Positions 33,673 to 42,575 of a stretch of 44,853 bases of DNA are shown piece by piece; position 1 is the first letter of the stretch; every line of letters starts with the position of its first letter. The DNA is from Bacteroidales bacterium (GTDB lineage Bacteria; Bacteroidota; Bacteroidia; Bacteroidales; P3). The position numbers and the translations under genes were made by a program. The stretch lies in contig JAFSYK010000061.1 in assembly GCA_017449975.1 (NCBI GenBank), positions 1 to 44,853 of the forward strand, written 5' to 3'. The notes beneath the pieces are model-generated. The model made no database searches. It had not been told where the DNA came from and saw only the letters and a list, made by a program, of their open reading frames with translations.

Positions 33673-36600
33673 ATGAAAAGGACTGTTTTTGCTTTACTGT
33701 TCACAATTTTGTTGCTGCCGCTGGCAGCCCAGAAGAATGCTACGCCACAGTTTGAGTCGGCAACGTTGCCCGACCAGCTGCTGGAGTATCTGAATAGCGC
33801 CACCTCGAAGGATGAGGTGCGCAAAGCCAACGGCAAGGCGGTGGCCGATTTCCGTACCGCCTACCAGTCGCTCGACGGAGCGGTGCAGGAACGTGTGGCC
33901 ACGGTCTACACCACGTTGGCGAAGCTACGCATACGGCAGCAGCCCGACCTGGTCGACTTTACGTCGGCGCTGACGCTGGTGGCACAGTCGTCGGTGTCGT
34001 TCGACGAGTGGCTGCAGGCGGTGGAGATGTTGCAGGAACGCAAAAAGAAGGTGAAGGATGTTACCGATTTTGCAGCCTTTACCACCGATCTGATCAAGGA
34101 TCGTACCCTCTATCGGTCAAAGGGCTCCACCTGGCAGACGCAGCAGGGGGCACCGTTCCGCATCGTCACCGAGGGACGTTCCATCCTTTTCTATTTCGAC
34201 AAGCCGATGGAGCTGTACTATAGTTCCGGTTCTGACAACGGCACCATCTACGGTACCACGGGCTGCTTCGACTACCTCGACAGCCGTTGGCAGGGTAGGG
34301 GCGGACGCATCGACTGGAGCCGTACCGGACTGCCCGCTACCAAGTGCTGGGCACAGCTGGAAGGCTACGAGGCGGTGGTCAAGTTCCCCAAGTTTACGGC
34401 CGACTCGGTGCTGTTCACCAACACCAACTATTTCCAGCAGCCCATACGAGGTCAGCTCTCCGAGGCGCTGTCGGCACGTATGAGCCCCGAAAAGTACAGC
34501 TTCCCCAAGTTCCAGTCCTATCAGAAAGACTTCTCCATGAAGGACATCATGCCCGGCGTCGACTATTCGGGCAGCTTCATGATGAACGGCGCCAGCTTTG
34601 TGACTTCCGACGACACGCACCCCGCCACACTCATCTTCCATCGTGGCGGTGCGCCGTTTATCACCGTCACCGCGCAGCGGTTCTCCATCACGGCAAGCAA
34701 GCTGGTGACGCAGAGTGCGTCGGTGCGCATCTACATCGACGGCGACTCGATCTGCAACGACGGTATCACCGTGCGCTACAATGTTGCGGAACGCAAGGTG
34801 ACGCTGCTCAACGACAGCAAACGCAACTACTACAGCCCCTATTCCGACTCCTACCATGAGTTGGATATCTACAGCGAGTCGATAGTCTGGGACATGGCGG
34901 CCGACAAGCTCTCTTTCGGCTCGCTGGGTGCCCAGTCGGGCGACCGCTCGTTTGCCACCTTTGAGTCGACGAGCTACTATTCCTATGGCAAGTTCCGGCA
35001 GATACAGGGCATCGACGAGGTGAACCCCGTCATACGAGTCTATAATTATATGAAGAAACGCGACATGCAGCGCGAGTTCTTCATCGACGAGTTCTCCCAC
35101 TCGCTGCACCTCGACCTCATCCAGACCAAGTCGATGGTCCACACCTTGTCGGGAGCCGGCCTGGTGTCGTTCAACGAGGCAAGGGGTCTTATCACGGTGA
35201 AGGACAAGCTGCTGGATTATGTGCGGGCACACAACAAGTCGAAGAAGACAGACTACGACGCCATCACGCTGCAGTCGGCCACCAAGGGCGGCAACGCCGA
35301 GCTGTCGCTGTCCGACAACCAGCTGCATATCGACGGTGTGCAGAAGTTTGTGGTGAGCGACAGCCAGCGTGTGGTCATCTATCCGCAGCAGGGCAAGGTG
35401 ACGGTGCGCAAGAACCGCGACATCGCCTTCACGGGCGACATCAATGTGGGTCGCTTCATGCTGCATGCCACCGACGCCCTCTTCTCCTACGACTCGTTCC
35501 GGCTGGAGCTGCCGCATATCGACTCGATGCGTTTCTATGTCACCCAGTTTAATGATCCGTCGAAGGAACGGTTGGTGACCACGCCGCTCTACAACCTGGT
35601 GGGCTCCATCCAAATCGATGAGCCGACGAACCGCAGCGGTCTGCGCGAAACGAAGGATTATCCCATCCTCGACAGCCGCGAGAACAGTTTTGTCTACTAC
35701 GACCGCAAGGATATCTGCCGCGGCGCCTATGTCCGCGACAAGTTCTACTATACGCTGCACCCCTTTACGTTGAAGAACCTGGGCAATTTCGTGACCGACA
35801 GTCTGGTGTTCAACGGCGTGCTGACCAGTGCGGGCATCTTCCCCGACATTACCTATCCGCTGACCGTGCAGCCCGACTATTCGCTGGGCTTCGTCACCGA
35901 GACCCCGCAAGGTGGCTATGCCACTTATGGTGGGAAAGGTAAATACTATCAGACCATCGACCTGAGCCATAACGGACTGCGTGGACGCGGCAAGTTGGAG
36001 TTCATCACCTCGACGACGCTGTCCAAACGGTTCCTCTTTATGCCCGATTCGATGCTGGCGCTGACCGACACGTTCTATGTGCTGCCGCAGTCGGGCTATC
36101 CCGATATCCAGAACGGCGTGGCTATGCAGCAGTGGTTCCCCTATCAGGATTCGATGCGGGTGGCACAGCGCAAGGGTGGCACTCCGTTCCACCTCTACCG
36201 CAACGAGACGACGCTCCACGGCGCGGTGGCGCTGACGTCGCGCGGCGCCTCGGCTGCCGGCCGCGCACTGGTGCGCGACGGTGCGCTGGAGTCGGATTAC
36301 TTTGTGTTGGGCTCCAACGAGATGAATGCTTCCGTGACCCTCTTCACACTCTATGCCACACGTGGCGGCGAGCGTCAGGAGGCGTTCAGCGCCAGCAATA
36401 TGCGGTCGCATGTCGACTACGAAGGACACCGCGCCGAGTTTGTGGCGAACGCGCCGCGGGAACGCACACTGTTGCCTACGATGAACTATGCGGCGTATGT
36501 CGACAAGTTCGCCTGGGAGATGGATCGACAGACGCTGGGCTTGGTCAACAGCAAGAGCGAGACGACACAGGGTCTGGAGGGCTTGGCGTTGCGTGAGCGG

Positions 36601-38172
36601 CTCGATCGCGAGCAGCCGGGCGCCTGGTTTGTGTCGACCAAGAAGGTGAAGCGGGAGTCGACAGACGACAGCCTCAGTTTCTATGCCACACGTGCCGACT
36701 ACCACTACAACGACCTCCAGCTGTCGTGCCGCAATGTGTTTGTGGTGAAGGTGGCCGACGCCGCCATCGCCCCGGCGGCCGACACGATGCACATCGCCGC
36801 CGGCGGTGCTATCGATATGTTGCACCACGCACAGATTCTGGCCAATACCACCTCACGTCAGCATCTGTTCTATGATGCCGATGTGATGATTTTCGACGCC
36901 ACGCGCTACAGCGGCAAGGGCTATATCGACTATGTGGATGAGGAAGAGAAGAAACAGCCTATCCGCATGAACGCCATCGAGCCCGACTCGGCGGGCCACA
37001 CCGTGGCCGACGGCTTTGTGTCCGACAGCGCGCATTTCACGCTGAACCGCGCTCTGGGCTTCGCCGGCAAGGTGCGTGTGTTGGCCGACAGCGTCAACTA
37101 TTGGTTCGACGGTGGCGTGCGCCTGCTGCACGAATGCTACGACGAGTCGCATCTGGGTCTGCTGGCCTATGCCGATTACCTCGACCCGAAGGCCATCCGT
37201 GTGGCGGTGCCCGAGCAGCCCACCGACTGGAAGGGTCGTCCCATCACGGCATCCATACTGCTCGACCGTACTACGTTGGCCGCCAAGTCGGCATTCCTCA
37301 CCGACGACAGGCCGGTGGACAACGAGATGCTCAAGGCGTGGGGTTCGCTGACTTTCGATGCCAAGAGCAATTCTTATCGTATCGCTTCCGACGAGAAACT
37401 GGCCGATTTCGAGAATGTGGTGGCGCCCTATCTGACGCTCAACACGAGTACCTGCATTGTGGAGGGCGAAGGTCCCATCCGCATGGGACTGAAATCGGGA
37501 GTCGGCAAGGTGTCGTTCTACGGTATGGCGAAGGTGGATCCCAGTGTCGAATCGGATAATGTGCTGCGTACCACGATGGCGATTGATTTTCCGATGGACC
37601 AGACCATTGTCGACGCTATGGCACAACAGATTGTCGACGACTTGCGCCTGTCGCCCGCCACGGCCGACAACGAGGTGCTGCGTCATGCGCTGCTCTATTA
37701 TTTGGGCGCCGAGGAGGGTGAGGAGGCCTATGCCACCTATGTGGCTACAGGTGCTTATGAGAAGTTGCCCGAGGCACTCAACCACACCTTCTTCTTCGAA
37801 CAGATACCGTGGCGCTACAGCACCAAGTTGGGATACCACTACGACGGCGTGGTGCCGTTGTCATCGGTGGGCAGTCGCCAGCTGCACCTGTCGGTACGCA
37901 TCAAGGCACGAATCTACAAGCGGGGCAATGCGGCTCATCTGACACTCTATCTGCAGCTGGCACCCGACCACTGGTATTACTTCGACTACGAGGCCAACTC
38001 GCAACAGCTGGTTGTGATGTCCAGCGTGGGTGAGTGGATTGATATGATCAAAGTGCTCCCAGCCGACAAGCGGCAGGTGGAGAGTCGCCACGACGGCACG
38101 TTCCGCTATCGGGTGGTCGGTAATAGCAGCGAAGTACCCAACTATCTGATGAGTTTCACCGAAGAAGACTAA
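33673..38172 (+). CDS. Large exported protein of unknown function (1499 residues)
   Basis: The ATG at 33673 gives a clean signal peptide (MKRTVFALLFTILLLPLAAQ); the frame continues 21 codons upstream but that part is not signal-like. There are no later membrane segments, no T9SS sorting domain and no catalytic motif that I recognise. The first ~250 residues look helical. After residue ~250 the protein is dominated by beta-rich repeats with many Tyr, Asp and Ser residues, including stretches such as GKVTVRKNRDIAFTGDINVG and KLSFGSLGAQSGDRSF that are reminiscent of organic-solvent-tolerance or autotransporter beta helices. The length and composition suggest a periplasmic or surface scaffold. 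It is divergently transcribed from the sulfatase gene. A long minus-strand ORF across it is a codon-bias shadow. Confidence 0.85.
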   Translation: MKRTVFALLFTILLLPLAAQKNATPQFESATLPDQLLEYLNSATSKDEVRKANGKAVADFRTAYQSLDGAVQERVATVYTTLAKLRIRQQPDLVDFTSALTLVAQSSVSFDEWLQAVEMLQERKKKVKDVTDFAAFTTDLIKDRTLYRSKGSTWQTQQGAPFRIVTEGRSILFYFDKPMELYYSSGSDNGTIYGTTGCFDYLDSRWQGRGGRIDWSRTGLPATKCWAQLEGYEAVVKFPKFTADSVLFTNTNYFQQPIRGQLSEALSARMSPEKYSFPKFQSYQKDFSMKDIMPGVDYSGSFMMNGASFVTSDDTHPATLIFHRGGAPFITVTAQRFSITASKLVTQSASVRIYIDGDSICNDGITVRYNVAERKVTLLNDSKRNYYSPYSDSYHELDIYSESIVWDMAADKLSFGSLGAQSGDRSFATFESTSYYSYGKFRQIQGIDEVNPVIRVYNYMKKRDMQREFFIDEFSHSLHLDLIQTKSMVHTLSGAGLVSFNEARGLITVKDKLLDYVRAHNKSKKTDYDAITLQSATKGGNAELSLSDNQLHIDGVQKFVVSDSQRVVIYPQQGKVTVRKNRDIAFTGDINVGRFMLHATDALFSYDSFRLELPHIDSMRFYVTQFNDPSKERLVTTPLYNLVGSIQIDEPTNRSGLRETKDYPILDSRENSFVYYDRKDICRGAYVRDKFYYTLHPFTLKNLGNFVTDSLVFNGVLTSAGIFPDITYPLTVQPDYSLGFVTETPQGGYATYGGKGKYYQTIDLSHNGLRGRGKLEFITSTTLSKRFLFMPDSMLALTDTFYVLPQSGYPDIQNGVAMQQWFPYQDSMRVAQRKGGTPFHLYRNETTLHGAVALTSRGASAAGRALVRDGALESDYFVLGSNEMNASVTLFTLYATRGGERQEAFSASNMRSHVDYEGHRAEFVANAPRERTLLPTMNYAAYVDKFAWEMDRQTLGLVNSKSETTQGLEGLALRERLDREQPGAWFVSTKKVKRESTDDSLSFYATRADYHYNDLQLSCRNVFVVKVADAAIAPAADTMHIAAGGAIDMLHHAQILANTTSRQHLFYDADVMIFDATRYSGKGYIDYVDEEEKKQPIRMNAIEPDSAGHTVADGFVSDSAHFTLNRALGFAGKVRVLADSVNYWFDGGVRLLHECYDESHLGLLAYADYLDPKAIRVAVPEQPTDWKGRPITASILLDRTTLAAKSAFLTDDRPVDNEMLKAWGSLTFDAKSNSYRIASDEKLADFENVVAPYLTLNTSTCIVEGEGPIRMGLKSGVGKVSFYGMAKVDPSVESDNVLRTTMAIDFPMDQTIVDAMAQQIVDDLRLSPATADNEVLRHALLYYLGAEEGEEAYATYVATGAYEKLPEALNHTFFFEQIPWRYSTKLGYHYDGVVPLSSVGSRQLHLSVRIKARIYKRGNAAHLTLYLQLAPDHWYYFDYEANSQQLVVMSSVGEWIDMIKVLPADKRQVESRHDGTFRYRVVGNSSEVPNYLMSFTEED

Positions 38173-38197
38173 TTCTAACCGATTGAAACATAATCGA

Positions 38198-38237
38198 TTT
38201 TTGAATCCCGCAAAATTATTTTTGCGGGATTCAAAAA
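38198..38237. repeat. 18-bp perfect inverted repeat before the tRNA promoter
   Basis: Arms 38198-38215 and 38220-38237 are exact complements around TTAT (core GAATCCCGC / GCGGGATTC). The T run is on the 5' side and the A run on the 3' side, the reverse of a normal terminator on either strand. It may still end the upstream transcript. Its right arm contains the candidate TTTG -33 element of the tRNA promoter. Confidence 0.75.
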
Positions 38238-38244
38238 AAAGTTC

Positions 38245-38253
38245 TACCTTTGC
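38245..38253 (+). promoter_or_regulatory. -7 box (TACCTTTGC) for the tRNA-Leu genes
   Basis: A full match to TAnnTTTG, with TTTG about 21 bp upstream (38221-38224) as the -33 element. The tRNA begins 56 bp later. Confidence 0.7.
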
Positions 38254-38308
38254 ATCCGTTTTCGAGAGAGGAAACCGGAATTGAAATTAAAGTTTCATTT
38301 TCGTTAAT

Positions 38309-38392
38309 GCCCAGGTGGTGGAATTGGTAGACACGCTACTTTGAGGGGGTAGTGCTGGTAACGGCATGCAAGTTCAAGTCTTGTCCTGGGCA
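38309..38392 (+). tRNA. tRNA-Leu (anticodon GAG)
   Basis: The acceptor GCCCAGG pairs with CCTGGGC (38385-38391). The D-arm is GTG...CAC, the anticodon stem CTACT/GGTAG encloses the loop TTGAGGG (anticodon GAG), a class II variable arm (TGCTGGTAACGGCA) follows, and the T-loop is GTTCAAGTC. The discriminator A is followed by CCG, so CCA is added after transcription. Confidence 0.95.
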
Positions 38393-38423
38393 CCGACAAT
38401 AACGAATAGCGAATCTGAAAGTA

Positions 38424-38462
38424 GATTTTCAAAATTCTAATTTCAAAATTCAAAATTCGGAT
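38424..38462. repeat. Period-7 AATTCAA array between tRNA genes
   Basis: AATTTCA / AAATTCT / AATTTCA / AAATTCA / AAATTCG at period 7, nearly the same as the array in the coding linker at 117-149. Confidence 0.8.
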
Positions 38463-38476
38463 TTGTCCTACCAGAT

Positions 38477-38561
<85 letters not shown>

Positions 38562-38563
38562 AA

Positions 38564-38601
38564 CCAGAGAAGACCGAATCATCGGTCTTCTCTGGTTTTT
38601 T
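38564..38601 (+). terminator. Rho-independent terminator after the tRNA-Leu genes
   Basis: CCAGAGAAGACCGA and TCGGTCTTCTCTGG form a perfect 14-bp stem with an ATCA loop, followed by six Ts. It starts directly after the encoded CCA. Confidence 0.95.
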
Positions 38602-38603
38602 AT

Positions 38604-38715
38604 CCCCCGCATAAGCCCAATCCCGCCCCGCATAAGCCCGCCCCTTAATCCCCTACCCCGCATAAGCCCAATCCCCAATCCCCCTCCCGCATAAGGCCAA
38701 TCTTGGACTTATGCG
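38604..38715. repeat. CGCATAAG array ending in a hairpin
   Basis: CGCATAAG occurs at 38608, 38629, 38659 and 38688 in a C-rich context (GCATAAGCCCAATCCC). The last copy faces an inverted CTTATGCG at 38708-38715. CGCATAAGGCCAA and TTGGACTTATGCG pair with one mismatch and a 2-nt loop. The rest of the gap to 38943 holds a promoter and a leader containing CGTGCA-AATA-TGCACG (38883-38898). Confidence 0.8.
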
Positions 38716-38776
38716 TAAAATCCATCCTTTTTATAAATAAGTTACCTATTTACTTGTATGTTTTTTAGTTTTTTTC

Positions 38777-38785
38777 TAATTTTGC
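38777..38785 (+). promoter_or_regulatory. -7 box (TAATTTTGC) for the sugar dehydrogenase gene
   Basis: A full match to TAnnTTTG. Expected leader is about 150 nt, with one small perfect hairpin at 38883-38898. Confidence 0.55.
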
Positions 38786-38943
38786 AAATTATATGGGTAA
38801 GTCTGTTAAGGGGTAACAAGCTTTTTTTGGACGAAATCCACAAATAACCTCCGCCTTTACTTGTGACAGACGGTGCCTTTGGCGTGCAAATATGCACGAA
38901 ATGACGCTGTTTGATTGTTTGTAAGGCGGTAATATTCAACGAT

Positions 38944-40212
38944 ATGAAGGAAATTAAGATTGCTGTTATAGGTCTCGGCTATGTGGGACTTCCGCTGGCT
39001 CGTTTGTTCTCGACCAAATATAAAACCGTCGGTTTCGATATGAACCAGGCACGTGTCGATGCCCTTATGACGGGCCACGACGCCACGTTGGAGGTGGCCG
39101 ACGACCTGCTCCAGGATGCCATAAAGAACCACGGTTTCAAGTGTACTACCCGTTTGGATGACATCCGTGACTGCAATTTCTATGTGGTGGCGGTCCCCAC
39201 GCCTGTCGACGAAAACAACCGTCCCGACCTGAAGCCTCTGTGGGGTGCCAGTGAGACGGTAGGCAAGGTTATCTCTAAAGGTGATGTGGTGGTGTACGAG
39301 AGCACGGTGTACCCCGGTGTGACTGAAGAAGAGTGCCTGCCGGTCGTAGAGCGTGTCTCGGGATTGAAATACAACGTCGATTTCTTTGCCGGTTACAGTC
39401 CGGAGCGTATCAATCCCGGCGACAAGACCCATACGGTGGAGAAAATCAAGAAGGTCACTTCAGGCTCCACGCCTGAGATTGCCGACTTGGTGGACGAGGT
39501 CTACAACAGCGTGCTGGTCAACGGCACCCACAAGGCACCGAGCATCAAGGTGGCCGAGGCCAGCAAGATTATCGAGAACTCGCAGCGCGACGTGAACATC
39601 GCCTTCATGAACGAGCTGGCTAAGATATTCAATGCCATGGGCATCGACACACACGATGTCATCGAGGCCGCCAGTAGCAAGTGGAACTTCATCAAGCTCA
39701 GTCCGGGCTTGGTGGGCGGCCACTGCATCAGCGTCGATCCCTATTATCTGATTCAGAAAGCACAGGTCTATGGCGTTCTTCCGCGTGTGATGAGCAACGC
39801 CCGCCGTTTGAACGACGGCATGGGTGCCTATGTGGCGAACCAGACCATCAAGTGCATGAACAAGAAGGGGGTGATGGTAAAGGATGCCAAGATTCTAATC
39901 CTAGGTGTGACCTTCAAGGAGAACTGCCCCGACATCCGCAACACCAAGGTCGTCGACATCTATCACACGCTGGAGGAGTACACGAAGCATATCACCATCT
40001 ATGACCCGTGGGCCAACCCCGCTGCGGTCATGCACGAGTACGGTGTCGAGGTCGTCAACGAATTGCCCCAGCAGAAGTTTGACGCTGTCATCGCCGCTGT
40101 CGCCCACAAGCAGTTCGAGACGTTGGATGTCGCTGCTCTGCTTAACCCCAACCACGTCATCTATGACGTCAAGGGTACCCTTGACCGAAGTATCATCGAC
40201 GGCAGATTGTAA
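38944..40212 (+). CDS. Nucleotide-sugar 6-dehydrogenase (UDP-HexNAc/UDP-Glc dehydrogenase family)
   Basis: 422 residues from the ATG at 38944 (MKEIKIAVIGLGYVGLPLAR); 11 upstream codons are not conserved. The NAD loop GLGYVGLP, the central domain and catalytic Cys261 in VGGHCISVDPYYL are present, with the C-terminal ILGVTFKENCPDIRNTKV. It oxidises a UDP-sugar twice to the uronate. The sequence style (WbpO/TviB/VipA-like) suggests UDP-GlcNAc or UDP-GalNAc rather than UDP-Glc, but the exact substrate cannot be fixed from sequence. The product feeds capsule, O-antigen or exopolysaccharide synthesis. A winged-helix protein gene follows after 32 bp. Confidence 0.92.
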   Translation: MKEIKIAVIGLGYVGLPLARLFSTKYKTVGFDMNQARVDALMTGHDATLEVADDLLQDAIKNHGFKCTTRLDDIRDCNFYVVAVPTPVDENNRPDLKPLWGASETVGKVISKGDVVVYESTVYPGVTEEECLPVVERVSGLKYNVDFFAGYSPERINPGDKTHTVEKIKKVTSGSTPEIADLVDEVYNSVLVNGTHKAPSIKVAEASKIIENSQRDVNIAFMNELAKIFNAMGIDTHDVIEAASSKWNFIKLSPGLVGGHCISVDPYYLIQKAQVYGVLPRVMSNARRLNDGMGAYVANQTIKCMNKKGVMVKDAKILILGVTFKENCPDIRNTKVVDIYHTLEEYTKHITIYDPWANPAAVMHEYGVEVVNELPQQKFDAVIAAVAHKQFETLDVAALLNPNHVIYDVKGTLDRSIIDGRL

Positions 40213-40244
40213 GTGCTGTTGTGGAAGTTTGTTATCAAGCATAA

Positions 40245-41090
40245 ATGACTGTCAAAGACATCTTCGACCTGCGCAAGCAGGGTAGGATAGAGGAGGCCTA
40301 CGATGCCATCCGCCCCATGTATGCAGTCCACAAAGGCCGCTACACCACCTTGTGCATGTTCTGGACAGCCGCTGATGTCTTCAAACTGCGGCTGGAGCAG
40401 GACCGCACCGAGGAGGCGGAGAAAATCCTCGAAGCTCTCAAACGCATGCAGCCTCGCGTCGAGGCTATCACTAAGGAGCTCGACAGCGAGTATGCTGCGC
40501 CTGCAAAGTCGGAGTCGAAGTTGCCATGGGAGCACGACGAGAAAGATGAGGGTGAGAGTGCTGCCGAACGATTCATCCAATACGCCACCCGCCGTCTCGA
40601 GGATGCCCCATCAAGCGAAGATAACGATACCGAAGATAAATCTACTGGATTAACCAATCTTGACCAATCTTCGAAAGAAAATAATTTACCAGATTTCGCG
40701 AAGCAGGAGAAAGAAACCCCATCGCAAGAATCGAGCGATACCAATAAGAAATCTACCAGATCCATAGACCCCAACCCCAAACAATCCCCGAAGGAAAATA
40801 ATCTACAAGATCTAAAAGATCTCGCGAAGCAGGAAAAAGAACCCCAAGCCAGCTACCTAACCGTCAGCCTCGAAGACGGCATCATCCGTCCCATCGAAGG
40901 CATCAACGCCCCCCAGCGTGTCGTCCTCGCCTGCCTCGTCGCCCACCCCGGCTACTCCATCCAGCAGATAGCGGACTCCACCGGCCTCCCCGCCCCAAGC
41001 GTCGAGCGCCATATCGAAGTCCTCATAGCCCGTGACCTCGTCGAACAAAGTGACAGTGAACATTATTTCGGAAAATACAATAACGTTTGA
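40245..41090 (+). CDS. Protein with helical-repeat N-terminus and C-terminal winged helix
   Basis: 281 residues. The first ~85 residues form TPR-like helices (MTVKDIFDLRKQGRIEEAYD, then EAEKILEALKRMQPRV). Residues ~115-205 are a low-complexity, charged linker that contains two related copies of KENNLPDFAKQEKE / KENNLQDLKDLAKQEKE. The last ~70 residues are a winged helix of the MarR/ArsR kind (APQRVVLACLVAHPGYSIQQ, then a recognition helix and ARDLVEQ). It could be a DNA-binding regulator of its neighbours; no ligand site is visible. It starts 32 bp after the dehydrogenase gene and the next gene begins 22 bp downstream, so the three look like one operon. Confidence 0.7.
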   Translation: MTVKDIFDLRKQGRIEEAYDAIRPMYAVHKGRYTTLCMFWTAADVFKLRLEQDRTEEAEKILEALKRMQPRVEAITKELDSEYAAPAKSESKLPWEHDEKDEGESAAERFIQYATRRLEDAPSSEDNDTEDKSTGLTNLDQSSKENNLPDFAKQEKETPSQESSDTNKKSTRSIDPNPKQSPKENNLQDLKDLAKQEKEPQASYLTVSLEDGIIRPIEGINAPQRVVLACLVAHPGYSIQQIADSTGLPAPSVERHIEVLIARDLVEQSDSEHYFGKYNNV

Positions 41091-41112
41091 AATGGTCAGA
41101 TGTCGTTGTAGG

Positions 41113-42219
41113 ATGTTCAGAAAAAGCATATTTGTATCGCTACTCCTGTTGCTGTTGCTTCCGTGTCAGGCGAGGGTGAAGAACGACAGACCGCTCGTTT
41201 GGGATATGAGCCAGTTGGATAAGATGCGGAAGGAAGGCGGTACAAGCAAATCGGCGAAGAAGATACTGGCGGAGGCGGACGAACTCTGCGAACAAGCACC
41301 GCTGGCGGTGACAGACAAGAAGAAGTTGACATTCGAGCCGGACAAGCATTATTTCTGCAGCATCGGACGCTATTGGTGGCCAGACTCGCTGAACCCGGGA
41401 AAGTATGTGAACCGCGACGGAGAGGTGAATCCAGCAATCAAAGACTACGACAACGAACGATTGTCGACGATGGTCAGCCGGTGCAAGACATTGAGCAAGG
41501 CGTTCTACATCAGTGGCGAGAAAAAATACTACGATGCCTTCATACAGCAACTGCGGGTATGGTTTCTCGACAAGGAGACCTATATGTATCCGACCTTTGA
41601 ATATTCGCAGGTGGTACCGGGACAGAATGGCAACAAGGGTCGCAGCACGGGTTTGATAAGTGCCTATGAATTTAACACACTGATAGAAAGCATCCGTCTG
41701 GTCAATGGTGAGAAAAAGATCAACCGCCGAACGATGAAAGGGATGCAGAAGTGGTTTCTAGCCTTCGCCGAGGATTCGGAATCACGGTATGGAAAGCAAT
41801 TTCGGGACGAGAAAAACAACATCAGCCTTGCATTCGATGTGACGATGGCAAACATGTATCTGTTTGCGGGAAAGGAGAAAAAGGCAAAGACCATAGTGGA
41901 CGAATTTGCATCGTTGCGCATTGAGCGACAGATTATGGAAGACGGACGTCAACTGGAAGAATTGAAGCGAACAAAGGCATACACCTATTCAGTGTTTAAT
42001 CTGACGCACATCGTGGACATGTGTTACCTGGCACGTTATTGGTATCCCAACTACTATCAGACGCACAGCGAGCGGATTGACAAAGCATTCCAGTACCTGG
42101 GACAATATGTAGATAACGAAAAGAAATTCCCCTATCAGCAAATTACCAGCTGGGATAAATGCTGGAAGGACTACAAAAAACAGTCAGAAAGAATTAAGAA
42201 GCTGTTTAAGTTTGATTGA
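41113..42219 (+). CDS. Alginate lyase family protein (exported)
   Basis: 368 residues from the ATG at 41113, which starts a clean signal peptide (MFRKSIFVSLLLLLLLPCQA); the Cys may be a lipobox (LLPC), so a lipoprotein is possible. An upstream ATG at 41092 would place basic residues before it. The body matches the (alpha/alpha)-toroid of the alginate_lyase domain: PDSLNPGKYVNRDGEVNP, the long helix YDAFIQQLRVWFLD, then YMYPTFEYSQVVPGQN and NTLIESIRLV. These enzymes cleave uronic-acid polymers by beta-elimination. Substrate specificity is unknown. It lies downstream of a nucleotide-sugar dehydrogenase, which makes uronates. Confidence 0.85.
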   Translation: MFRKSIFVSLLLLLLLPCQARVKNDRPLVWDMSQLDKMRKEGGTSKSAKKILAEADELCEQAPLAVTDKKKLTFEPDKHYFCSIGRYWWPDSLNPGKYVNRDGEVNPAIKDYDNERLSTMVSRCKTLSKAFYISGEKKYYDAFIQQLRVWFLDKETYMYPTFEYSQVVPGQNGNKGRSTGLISAYEFNTLIESIRLVNGEKKINRRTMKGMQKWFLAFAEDSESRYGKQFRDEKNNISLAFDVTMANMYLFAGKEKKAKTIVDEFASLRIERQIMEDGRQLEELKRTKAYTYSVFNLTHIVDMCYLARYWYPNYYQTHSERIDKAFQYLGQYVDNEKKFPYQQITSWDKCWKDYKKQSERIKKLFKFD

Positions 42220-42256
42220 TGAGTTTTATTATGGACATGGGCGAGCAGGTTTTTTG

Positions 42257-42300
42257 CCTTTCCGATGGAACAATGGGGTTCCATTGTGACTGAGGAAAGG
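42257..42300. other. Nested hairpin downstream of the lyase gene
   Basis: CCTTTCC (42257-42263) pairs with GGAAAGG (42294-42300) around ATGGAAC...GTTCCAT, giving a two-part stem about 38 bp after the lyase stop. There is no T tract on the plus strand after it, so its role as a terminator is doubtful. The remaining gap to 42575 has no ORF and is AT-rich. Confidence 0.5.
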
Positions 42301-42518
42301 TGAAAAAGATGCCGTTCATGTACTTTAAGAAAAACATTGAATTAAATTTAAACAGCTTCTAAACAGTTACAGAGATAACCAACTCGTCAAACAGACAGCA
42401 ATAGTCAACCTCGCCCATCCCAAAGGTTAATCCGCGCGGGATTGTGTAAAATGTCATCTTTTTTACGATATAAATCTATCACTAGTGTCCACTAAAAATC
42501 CTCCCTCACCGCCCGCAT

Positions 42519-42533
42519 GACAGGCACCTGTCC
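42519..42533. repeat. Palindromic repeat GACAGGCACCTGTCC, copy 1
   Basis: GACAGG and CCTGTC pair around CA. An identical 15-base copy lies at 43659-43673, on the other side of the RelA/SpoT gene. The pattern resembles REP-type palindromes moved by Y1 transposases, but no transposase is in the window. Confidence 0.7.
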
Positions 42534-42575
42534 AAACGTATGTCATATAAACGCATTGTATAATTTGTATAGATA

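Noticed and set aside
34117-36828. A 903-codon open frame on the minus strand, and similar long antisense frames at 5706-6968, 8410-9312, 12200-13306, 19946-21478 and 21503-23317.
   Set aside because: They lie opposite well-supported genes in GC-rich DNA, have low-complexity His/Arg/Val-rich translations and carry no domain. They are codon-bias shadows.
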